Source of the DNA: Deltaproteobacteria bacterium
GTDB lineage: Bacteria > Myxococcota > B64-G9
Assembly: GCA_019314375.1 (NCBI GenBank)
Contig: JAFCZJ010000001.1
Coordinates: forward strand, 17,510-81,509
DNA: 64,000 nt
Direction of reading: 5' to 3'
In this document: positions 7,293-14,735 of the stretch, in pieces
Layout: every line of letters starts with the position of its first letter
Position numbering within the stretch: the stretch's first letter is position 1
The notes under the pieces: generated by a model
What the model was told of the DNA's origin: nothing
Seen by the model: the letters and a program-made list of their open reading frames with translations, nothing else
Databases searched by the model: none
Program-made: the position numbers and the translations under genes

Positions 7293-8470
7293 CAGGAGAG
7301 GATTCTTAAGATGAAACACTTTAAATAGCTGGCTTCGGGAAAAGCGACTCGTTCCGGATGGTCTCCGGACTGAAAGCGCCGCTCGATGATTTGCACATCT
7401 CGCCCCGCGTCCATGGCCGCATCCTCCAGCATCTGCTCAAAGCCCTCGGGGGGCAGGTGATACGAACAACTGGAGGTAAAAAGCAAGCCGCCGGGTTCGA
7501 GCATCTTCATGGCCCGCAGGTTGATCTCTTTGTACCCCCGGTAGGCTTTCTCCACGGCGTGCTTGTTCTTGGCGAAGGCGGGCGGATCGAGTGAGATCAG
7601 ATCGTATCGGGCACCCTGGCTTTGCTGCTCTCGCAGAAAGTCAAAAGCATTACCCGCCACGGTCTCTATTTTCAAACCATTGAGTTCGGCCGTCTCCGAG
7701 GCAGCCGTCAAGGCCTTCTCCGACTGGTCCACCAGGGTGACCTGCTCGGCCCCGCCGCGAGCCATATGCAAACCAAAACCGCCCTGATAGGAAAACACGT
7801 CCAAGCAACGCCCTTTTGCAAATTCGGCCGCCCGCAGATGGTTCTCCCGCTGGTCCAGATACATGCCGGTCTTCTGGCCGGTGAGCACATCGACAGGCCA
7901 AATCATGCCCCCGTACTTCACCTGAAAGGGACCCTCCAATTGCCCGGCCAAAACACCGCTTCGCTTTTCAAGTCCCTCCAGGCGCCTCACCGAGGTATCG
8001 TTTCGCTCCACCACGACCTTGGCCTGTAGCAATTCCTTCAGCAGGTCCACCCAAAGCGGCAACAAACGGTCCGCGCCCGCGCATCCCGTCTGCAGCACAA
8101 AGACGTCCTCGTAACGATCAATGATGAGACCGGGGATGTTGTCCGCCTCGGCATAGACCATTCGACCGAGGCCATCACCGATTCCGATGCGCTTGCGCCA
8201 ATCGAAAGCCGCCTTCAATCGAGCGCGCCAAAACGGGATGTCGGGCTCTGAATCCTGGCGATGAAAAAGCCGCAAACAGATCAAGGATTCGGGATTATAA
8301 AAAGCCACGCCCAGAACATTGCGGCCCCCCGAACGGTGGCGGGTTACCACGCGAACCACATCGCCGGCATCGGCCTGGCTGTCGATCACATCCGAGCGAT
8401 AGATCCACACATGACCCGCGCGAAGCCGCTTGGCACCGCGTGAGCTGATTTCGACTTCAGGTAGACTCAT
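7292..8470 (-). CDS. rlmI: 23S rRNA m5C methyltransferase, RlmI/RlmK-type class I SAM enzyme
   Basis: A 392-residue enzyme with an N-terminal PUA-like RNA-binding domain (about 1-85) and a C-terminal Rossmann methyltransferase. Key sites are TGMYLDQREN (201-210), the SAM-binding DVFSYQGGFG (224-233), the LDPPAF motif (294-299) and the SSCSYH catalytic-cysteine loop (Cys335). By family, it methylates a cytosine of 23S rRNA (position 1962 in E. coli). The start ATG overlaps the trmFO stop (ATGA), so the two are translationally coupled, which groups two RNA modification enzymes. The stop overlaps the ATG of the pgeF remnant, showing that rlmI-pgeF was originally coupled too. Confidence 0.93.
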   Translation of the reverse strand: MSLPEVEISSRGAKRLRAGHVWIYRSDVIDSQADAGDVVRVVTRHRSGGRNVLGVAFYNPESLICLRLFHRQDSEPDIPFWRARLKAAFDWRKRIGIGDGLGRMVYAEADNIPGLIIDRYEDVFVLQTGCAGADRLLPLWVDLLKELLQAKVVVERNDTSVRRLEGLEKRSGVLAGQLEGPFQVKYGGMIWPVDVLTGQKTGMYLDQRENHLRAAEFAKGRCLDVFSYQGGFGLHMARGGAEQVTLVDQSEKALTAASETAELNGLKIETVAGNAFDFLREQQSQGARYDLISLDPPAFAKNKHAVEKAYRGYKEINLRAMKMLEPGGLLFTSSCSYHLPPEGFEQMLEDAAMDAGRDVQIIERRFQSGDHPERVAFPEASYLKCFILRILS

Positions 8471-9819
8471 GGCGTTCCTTGGCTGATGGCGCCTTCAGGT
8501 AGCTTTTCAAGCAGCAAGCGGTGCCAGTTAGAAAAGGATTCCTTGGCCCGAAGCAAAGCCGCCTCCCGGCGTTTCTTACGCCCTCGCTCGCGGATGCCGG
8601 GGAGCAATCCAAAATGAATATTCATCGGCTCATATCGAGGCGCCCCCAGCCTGCCTCGAACATGGGCCCACAGCGCACCGAGGGCCGTCTCCGGTGGGGG
8701 CTCGGGCAAATCGATGCCCAAACGCTCCGCCCCGACCAATAGCCCCACCCACAAGCCCATGGCGGCGCTTTCCATGTAGCCCTCCACGCCGATCATTTGT
8801 CCCGCCAGACGAACCGCCGGGTGAGAGTGCAAGCGCAATTTGTCGTCAAGCACCTCTGGGCTGTTGACGTACAGATTGCGATGCACCGCCCCATAGCGCA
8901 AGAACACGCAACGCTCCAAGCCCGGGATCATACGCAGCACTTCACGTTGGGCCGCCTGGGTGAGCTTGGTCTGAAAGCCAACCAAATTATATGCGCTGCC
9001 TTCCTTGTTCTCGGCCCTCAATTGCACAAGCGCATGCGGGCGACGCCCGTCTACCTCAAAGCCCACCGGCCGCATGGGTCCGAAGGCCAGGGCCTCTTCT
9101 CCACGAGTGGCCATGACTTCCACCGGCAAACAGGACTCGAAGTATTTGGCTTTTTCAAATTCGTGAAGCGGCGTGGTGGCAGCCTGGCGGAGGGCCTCGA
9201 CAAAGGCCCGGTACTGAGCTTCATTCATGGCGCAGTTCAAATAATCGTCGCCGCCCTTGCCCCAACGAGATCCCGCAAACACGATGTCCCGGTCGATGCT
9301 CTCGGCGTCGATGATGGGAGCCAAGGCGTCATAAAAATGCAGTTCCTGGCCCGGGCCGATGGCCTGCTTCAACCAGTCGGCCAGGGCTTCATCCGTCAGG
9401 GGGCCCGTGGTAAGAATCACCTCTGCCCCAGCTTGCCCGGGATCTTCCATGCGCGAGCCTTCCCGCATATCCAGTTCGGGGCGGGTACTGAGCTGCTTGC
9501 TCACGTTCCGACTGAAAACCGCTCGGTCCACGGCCAAGGCCGTACCGGCGGGCACCCGCGCTTCATCGGCGGCCGCCAGCAAGACGGACCCCAAGGCCCG
9601 CAACTCTCGCTTCAAGAGACCATGGGCCGTGTCCTCGGCATCCGACTTAAGCGAATTGGAACAAACCAGTTCGGCGGGACCTTCCAGGCTGTGGGCCGGC
9701 GAATAGAAAGCCGGCTTCATCTCCTGCAAAGTAACCGGCAGCCCAAGCTTGGCCAAAATCCAGGCAGCTTCGCAGCCGGCCAGACCCGCCCCCACGACCC
9801 AAACAGGCGAAGCCTTCAT
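8467..9819 (-). CDS. trmFO: methylenetetrahydrofolate-tRNA-(uracil-5-)-methyltransferase TrmFO
   Basis: The folate/FAD-dependent tRNA m5U54 methyltransferase, 450 residues from the chosen ATG. An FAD dinucleotide-binding GxGxxG is at 10-15. Catalytic cysteines are at Cys53 (CSNSLKSD) and Cys230 (FESCLPVEV), corresponding to the two catalytic Cys of the B. subtilis enzyme. A conserved YVNSPEVL and a GQMIGVEGYMES block lie toward the C-terminus. ATG 9819 is preferred over a start 33 bp upstream because it makes a 4-bp ATGA overlap with the dprA stop and begins directly at the FAD fold. TrmFO replaces the SAM-dependent TrmA of gammaproteobacteria and is found in Firmicutes, some alphaproteobacteria and delta lineages. 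Confidence 0.96.
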   Translation of the reverse strand: MKASPVWVVGAGLAGCEAAWILAKLGLPVTLQEMKPAFYSPAHSLEGPAELVCSNSLKSDAEDTAHGLLKRELRALGSVLLAAADEARVPAGTALAVDRAVFSRNVSKQLSTRPELDMREGSRMEDPGQAGAEVILTTGPLTDEALADWLKQAIGPGQELHFYDALAPIIDAESIDRDIVFAGSRWGKGGDDYLNCAMNEAQYRAFVEALRQAATTPLHEFEKAKYFESCLPVEVMATRGEEALAFGPMRPVGFEVDGRRPHALVQLRAENKEGSAYNLVGFQTKLTQAAQREVLRMIPGLERCVFLRYGAVHRNLYVNSPEVLDDKLRLHSHPAVRLAGQMIGVEGYMESAAMGLWVGLLVGAERLGIDLPEPPPETALGALWAHVRGRLGAPRYEPMNIHFGLLPGIRERGRKKRREAALLRAKESFSNWHRLLLEKLPEGAISQGTP

Positions 9820-10691
9820 GAAGTCACCTTGCGATACATGGTCCCCGGACAATGCTCGGCCAAACCTTCAAACTCGAGTTGCAGCAACAAACCCACCACC
9901 TGAGCACTGGTCAAGCCGCAACCCGAGGCCACCATGTCCACCGTCATGGCGGATGGGCTCAGGACCGCGAAAACCCGCTTGGCGTCCTCGCCTAAGTTCG
10001 AAGGGGGCGGAGGCACCTCCCTGGGCGACTGGGCGCTTTTTACGGGCTTCCTGCCCAAAAGCGCGAGCACATCCTCACTGCCCTCCACCAGGGAGGCTCC
10101 TTGCCGCAGCAGGGCATGCACGCCTTGACTCAATGCCTGAGCCACCTGACCCGGCACCGCGGCCACCCGCCTGCCCTGTCGAACGGCCAGTCGAGCAGTG
10201 ATCAGACTGCCCGACTTGGGCGCGGCCCTCACCACCACCACAATTTCAGAAAGCCCGCTGATCAGCCGATTGCGACGTGGAAAATGTGCGCGACGCCCGG
10301 GAGTCCCTTCCGGGTACTCGCTCAACAAGGCACCCTGCTCGGCGATGCTCGAAAACAGGCTTCGGTTTCCCACGGGGTAGGCCTGGTCCAATCCGGTTCC
10401 CAGCACGGCCACGGGCTTGCCCCCCGCTTCAAGACAAGCCTTAAGCACGGCGGTGTCCACGCCCTCGGCCCCACCGGAAATCACCGGCACCCCCGCCTTG
10501 GCCAAGCCCACACCCAGTTCCGTGGCCACTTCGATACCATAGGCATCACAACGCCGGGCACCCACCACCGCAACCCGCGGTCCAGGCGGCAAACGACCTG
10601 CCAAAAAGAGCTGTTTGGGGGAATCAGGTATCTCGCGCAACTCCCGCGGATAGGACTCATCCGAGGGCGACAAACAACAGCCGGGACTCAC
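9816..10691 (-). CDS. dprA: DNA-processing protein DprA (Smf)
   Basis: DprA loads RecA on incoming single-stranded DNA during transformation. The GTG at 10691 overlaps the LysM-gene stop (GTGA), giving 291 residues; a longer upstream extension is read-through of the LysM gene. The Rossmann-like core is clear: VAVVGARRCDAYG (about 40-52), ISGGAEGVDTAV (about 70-81), FPRRNRLISGLS and SGSLITARLAV, then YPxGN-like AYPVGN. A C-terminal winged helix (last ~50 residues, MTVDMVASGCGLTSAQVVGL) is present. The N-terminal SAM-like domain seen in many DprA proteins is absent or minimal, so this is a short form. No other competence gene is in the window. Confidence 0.92.
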   Translation of the reverse strand: MSPGCCLSPSDESYPRELREIPDSPKQLFLAGRLPPGPRVAVVGARRCDAYGIEVATELGVGLAKAGVPVISGGAEGVDTAVLKACLEAGGKPVAVLGTGLDQAYPVGNRSLFSSIAEQGALLSEYPEGTPGRRAHFPRRNRLISGLSEIVVVVRAAPKSGSLITARLAVRQGRRVAAVPGQVAQALSQGVHALLRQGASLVEGSEDVLALLGRKPVKSAQSPREVPPPPSNLGEDAKRVFAVLSPSAMTVDMVASGCGLTSAQVVGLLLQLEFEGLAEHCPGTMYRKVTS

Positions 10692-11839
10692 TGTACGCCC
10701 ATGTAGACCCGATCGCCCACCCTCAGTTCGCGCATGGCGGCTATAACGATACCGGTGCTGGCGTTGTCTCGAGCGTCCACCACCATGATCCGGCCATAGA
10801 TTTCCGGGGGCACCTTGGTATCCCAACGGTTGGCTTCCTTGCCGCTACCCGGGATGAACAAGCTATCTTCTCGGCGCACCACATCGAAAGTATTGCCTTC
10901 TTCCACGCCCTGTTGTTTGCCTTGATCGATGAAGACCATGTGGGTTTCGCCCAGCAGGGTCATGAAACCCACCTTGCTCCCAACAATGTATCCGCGCAGT
11001 TCCACGCTGTTGGGCTTGGGGGAAATTCTCTTGGCCAATTGGGGCATCAAAGGACCGATTCGGTCACCGCGCTTGATGGGCTGCACCGAAGTGGTGATGA
11101 TGGCCGTCACGGCGCTATCGTCCATCTTCACCACCTGGCAGATACCCAGCACCATGATCTGGTAACCGACAAGTTTCTCAGTGATCGGGTGATGGATCTG
11201 CTGGATGGTGCGCATGATGGAGTATTGTTGTCCCACCTTGACATCGGGAGCGTTGTCAAAATGGATGTAGATGGAATCAAACTCGGACAGATATGCTTTT
11301 TCTTCACGCGAAGCGTAAATCTTGCCCAATCCCTTCTCATCCTCTTTGGTCACGTAGGCATTGCGATTCAGCTTTAAAAAGCCCAATGTCTTGGCGCGAA
11401 CAAAATCCCCGCTCATGGAGACCAACTCTCCGGGAACCAGTTCGGATTCAATGTCATCCTCCACCGTATCCGGCACCTCGAACTGACCGCTGGTTTCGAT
11501 CGTATCCAGCTGGCTGGGCAATTGTCCGCTGGGAAAAAACCGCACAATCTGCCCAGGATAAACCCAGTGAGGATTGCTCAACTCCGGGTTGTAAGACCAC
11601 ACCCGAGGCCAATACCAGGGATTGTTCAGATAACGGGCACAGAGGTCCCAAAGGTTGTCACCCGGCACAACTGTGTGTTCCGACTGGGCCTCTGTCTTGC
11701 CCCCTGTTGTAGGCGAAATCTTCGGCGGATTCACAGAATCATGGGCCTCGGAGGGCACCACCTCCTGTGCGCTGGCCAAAGACAACCAAGCCAGGCAGGT
11801 CAAGGAAATGGCGATGACAAAGTACGAGCGAAGACGCAT
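10688..11839 (-). CDS. secreted LysM-domain protein
   Basis: A 383-residue exported protein with a signal peptide (cleavage near LASAQE). One LysM peptidoglycan-binding domain lies at about residues 55-100 (HTVVPGDNLWDLCARY to YPGQIVRF), followed by a long beta-rich region without a recognised family. That region contains three similar GD-rich elements (for example VQPIKRGDRI and ELRVGDRVYMG), which look like SH3-like or flagellar/pilus-assembly beta modules. It presumably works in the periplasm on or near peptidoglycan. The ATG at 11839 follows GAGGAGG, whose sequence overlaps the stop of the upstream CpoB-like gene. Confidence 0.82.
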   Translation of the reverse strand: MRLRSYFVIAISLTCLAWLSLASAQEVVPSEAHDSVNPPKISPTTGGKTEAQSEHTVVPGDNLWDLCARYLNNPWYWPRVWSYNPELSNPHWVYPGQIVRFFPSGQLPSQLDTIETSGQFEVPDTVEDDIESELVPGELVSMSGDFVRAKTLGFLKLNRNAYVTKEDEKGLGKIYASREEKAYLSEFDSIYIHFDNAPDVKVGQQYSIMRTIQQIHHPITEKLVGYQIMVLGICQVVKMDDSAVTAIITTSVQPIKRGDRIGPLMPQLAKRISPKPNSVELRGYIVGSKVGFMTLLGETHMVFIDQGKQQGVEEGNTFDVVRREDSLFIPGSGKEANRWDTKVPPEIYGRIMVVDARDNASTGIVIAAMRELRVGDRVYMGVQ

Positions 11840-11850
11840 GGTCAACCTCC

Positions 11851-12801
11851 TCAACGAATCAGACTCAACCTCCGGTTGGCTTCTCCCGCGTGAGCCGAGC
11901 GGGGATAACTCTCAACCAACTGGAGATAAGTACCCTTGGCCTTGGTGGCTTGGCCCGCCTTTTCCTGGCAACGACCCGCTAGAAACAGAGCCTCGGGAGC
12001 CCTCGTATCACGCGGAAATCGCTCCACCAAGACCAGGAATTTCTGCTCTGCCCGGTCCACCTGACCCAGCATCATGCGGGCGTTGGCCAGATAGAACATG
12101 GCGTCCGCCGCCTTGGGATGCTGGGCATACTCACGCAAATAACCATTCAAAGCCTCGATGGCCCGATCAAAATCATTGACACGATAATATGCATAAGCAG
12201 CATCGAACGCTTTGTTGCCCGGACCATAATCCGGTTCCGGCTGCTTGGCTCCAGAGGCATCATCAGGTCCCGCATCCTCTCCCGAAGTGACCACCAAAGG
12301 TTCATCCAGAGTCCGCTTCGCAGCCACCCGGTCCACCGGCAGACGATCTTGCGCCGCATAGGGGTTGACCGGTTCCAGCTCCGAGGCCTTGGGCGCACGA
12401 CGCCGCTGCAAGCGATGACGAACCGACCCCGCCTTGCCCTTGTTGGTCAACATGGGCACTGGTTCATCGCGCCCGACGTCTGATTCCTGGATTCCAAGCG
12501 ATTCCCCGTCCGGATCAGCCGGGATCGCACGATTTGGCTTGAGCCTAACCACTCGGAGAGAGGGTATGTGGTTTCTGGCAGCCCCCTTGCCGGCCGCGGC
12601 AGGAGCCAATCGCTGGCGGATGACGCTCAGTTGGATTCGAAGCTCATCCAACTGGGTCTCCATGCGCTGGTTGCTGTTGCGCAAATCCTGCACCTCGGTC
12701 TCCAATCGCATCACCTGTTCTCGCAGTTGCTGGTGGGCACTACAGCCCAGCAGCAAGAAGAAATTGGCGACGAATAGGCCGATGGTGAAGGTGTTTTTCA
12801 T
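11851..12801 (-). CDS. CpoB/YbgF-like TPR lipoprotein
   Basis: A 316-residue protein with a lipoprotein signal peptide (LLLGC, Cys20). A coiled coil at about 24-65 (LREQVMRLETEVQDLRNSNQ region) is followed by a charged low-complexity linker (70-195) and a C-terminal array of about three tetratricopeptide repeats (200-316) of the GNKAFDAAYAYYRVNDFDRA type. This is the architecture of CpoB/YbgF, which in enterobacteria links Tol-Pal to PBP1B during outer-membrane constriction. The lipobox is a departure from the E. coli protein, and tol-pal genes are not adjacent here, so the exact role is uncertain. It is the first gene of the operon behind the promoter at 12839-12866. Confidence 0.75.
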   Translation of the reverse strand: MKNTFTIGLFVANFFLLLGCSAHQQLREQVMRLETEVQDLRNSNQRMETQLDELRIQLSVIRQRLAPAAAGKGAARNHIPSLRVVRLKPNRAIPADPDGESLGIQESDVGRDEPVPMLTNKGKAGSVRHRLQRRRAPKASELEPVNPYAAQDRLPVDRVAAKRTLDEPLVVTSGEDAGPDDASGAKQPEPDYGPGNKAFDAAYAYYRVNDFDRAIEALNGYLREYAQHPKAADAMFYLANARMMLGQVDRAEQKFLVLVERFPRDTRAPEALFLAGRCQEKAGQATKAKGTYLQLVESYPRSAHAGEANRRLSLIR

Positions 12802-12838
12802 ATGCTCGTTATCTAAAGTTAATGTTAATTACACCTAA

Positions 12839-12866
12839 ATTTTACTTAATTATACTAGCCTGTCAA
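12839..12866 (-). promoter_or_regulatory. sigma70-type promoter for the cpoB-like/dprA/trmFO operon
   Basis: On the minus strand there is a perfect TTGACA -35 (12861-12866), a 16-bp spacer and TAAAAT as -10 (12839-12844), in an AT-rich island that contrasts with the GC-rich surroundings. Predicted initiation near 12832 gives a ~30-base leader to the ATG at 12801. The remaining 100 bases up to the kinase stop hold nothing I can name. Confidence 0.6.
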
Positions 12867-12966
12867 GAATCCGACCATTATGCGGCTTCCAATTGCCGGC
12901 AGCATAACAGGGCCCGGTTAAGGAGGCAAGCTTTCGGCAGCTTTCGAAAGGTCCATCCATCTGCAA

Positions 12967-14718
12967 TCAAGAGCGTTTTTCCATTCTTGAAGGGAACCAG
13001 ATGCGAAAACACGCTCCCCCTTCCGGCGGGTTCTCCACCTTGATGGTCCCCTGATGCTCATCCACGATTTTTTTTACAACAGCCAAACCCAGGCCCGTGC
13101 CACCTTCCTTGCCGCTGGTGACGAAAGACTCAAAAAGCCGCGGACTGACTTCTTCTGGAATGCCGGATCCGGTATCGGCGAACAAAAACAAGACACCGTT
13201 GTCCTGCCCTTCCACCCGAATGGTGAAGTCTCCGCCTTCAGGCATGGCCTGACGGGCATTGCGGGTGATATTGAATATGAGCCTCCGCAGCTTGTTCTCG
13301 TCCACCCTCAAGACGCCCTCGAAAACGTCATCTAGATGCAGCTCCACGCCGGACAACTCCAGCTCTCGCTGCAGCAACTCCCTCAGGTCCTTGAACAAGC
13401 GATTGGTATATACCTTATGCAACAACAACTTGGACTCCCCGCGGGCGAAGGCAAGCAATTCTCGCGTCATGTCGTTCATGAAATCAAACTGCCTGAGGGT
13501 GGTTTCAGCCTGTTTGCTGCGTTTTTCCTTGTCTTCTTCCATGGCCATGAGTTGCACATAGCCGGAGATGATGGTCATGGGCGTGCGAAAGTCGTGGATG
13601 ACCCCGGACAGGGCCTGTCCAATGGATTTCAATCTGGCGTCCAACTCCACCGCCCGCCGCTGACGGCCCACCTGAATCGCGGTTACAGCCCGCCCGGCAA
13701 TGAGTTTGGCCAGTTTTTCGTCGTCTGCGTCAAATCCACCCGACTTCTTGTTCAGGAGCTCCAGGGCCCCAATGCGCTCGCCACCGAGGGACAAAGGCAC
13801 GGCCAGGATATTTCGAATCGGGAAATCCAGATCTTTTCCAATAGACTTCAGATGCCTTGGATCACGCTCTGGCTCATTGATCAGAGCCGAGTTGCCATGC
13901 TCCGCCACCCAACCCACGACGCCCGCCCCCCGCGGAAGCTGCAAATGCTTGACGGCTTCTTCCTTCTCTCCCACCGCGGCAGCAAAGGTTAAATCCCCTG
14001 TCTCTTCCGTCACCTGGAGAACGCTGCCGGCTTCACAGCCGACCGCATCCACCACCTGATGCAGCAAACGAGTCAAGATATCCTCAGCCCGCAGAGCACT
14101 ACCGATCTCCGCTTCAAGCCGAAGCAAAATCTCCTGCTCATGCACTCGCCGCGCCAAAGCTTCCTGGGCCTCGACGAGCTCTAAGTTCTTGTCCAACACG
14201 CTCAACACCAGCTGGGCGTTCTCAATGGCAACGGAGACCTGGGATGAGATGGCCTCCAGCATCTTCTCGTCGTCGACACTGAAGTACCCGTCCTTCTTGT
14301 TCAAGGCCTGCAATACGCCCAACACATCTCCGCTTTTTCCCCGCAAAGGAATACAGATCAGGCTACGGGTCTTGTAGCCGCTCTCAAGGTCCACTTCCGG
14401 ATTAAAGCGCTCATCCTTGTATGCGTCCCGCAGGTTGATGGATTTGCCGTTCTGGGCCACCCAACCGGCCACCCCCCTGCCGAGCGGCATTCGAATTTCC
14501 TTTACGGACTGACCCTGGGCCACCTTGGACCAAATCTCTTTGCGCTTACCGTCGACCAAAAACAAAGTGGTCCTGTCCGCCTCCAGCAGTTCGGTCACCC
14601 GCTCGACCACCAGGCGCAACAGTTCGTCCAAATCGTGGACCGCGGTCAAGCTTCGACCCAGCTCGATCATGGCCTGGACGTGCCGTTCAGCCCTGGTTGC
14701 ACTCGCTTGTGTTGCCAT
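12967..14718 (-). CDS. GAF-GAF sensor histidine kinase
   Basis: A 583-residue cytosolic kinase without membrane segments. There are two GAF domains (about 28-170 and 205-345), then a HisKA-type dimerisation helix with the phosphoacceptor His375 in SGVIHDFRTP. The HATPase_c has an N-box around Asn483 (NITRNARQAM), a G1 box at DTGSGIP (515-521) and a G2 box at GGTGLGLAV (539-547). All catalytic motifs look intact, so it should autophosphorylate in response to a small ligand or redox state sensed by the GAF domains. No response regulator is adjacent, so its partner is unknown. It follows polA by 17 bp on the same strand. The GAF pair resembles that of the HD-GYP protein at 48.5-50.2 kb. Confidence 0.92.
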   Translation of the reverse strand: MATQASATRAERHVQAMIELGRSLTAVHDLDELLRLVVERVTELLEADRTTLFLVDGKRKEIWSKVAQGQSVKEIRMPLGRGVAGWVAQNGKSINLRDAYKDERFNPEVDLESGYKTRSLICIPLRGKSGDVLGVLQALNKKDGYFSVDDEKMLEAISSQVSVAIENAQLVLSVLDKNLELVEAQEALARRVHEQEILLRLEAEIGSALRAEDILTRLLHQVVDAVGCEAGSVLQVTEETGDLTFAAAVGEKEEAVKHLQLPRGAGVVGWVAEHGNSALINEPERDPRHLKSIGKDLDFPIRNILAVPLSLGGERIGALELLNKKSGGFDADDEKLAKLIAGRAVTAIQVGRQRRAVELDARLKSIGQALSGVIHDFRTPMTIISGYVQLMAMEEDKEKRSKQAETTLRQFDFMNDMTRELLAFARGESKLLLHKVYTNRLFKDLRELLQRELELSGVELHLDDVFEGVLRVDENKLRRLIFNITRNARQAMPEGGDFTIRVEGQDNGVLFLFADTGSGIPEEVSPRLFESFVTSGKEGGTGLGLAVVKKIVDEHQGTIKVENPPEGGACFRIWFPSRMEKRS

Positions 14719-14735
14719 GCGATCCCGCCCTTCGC

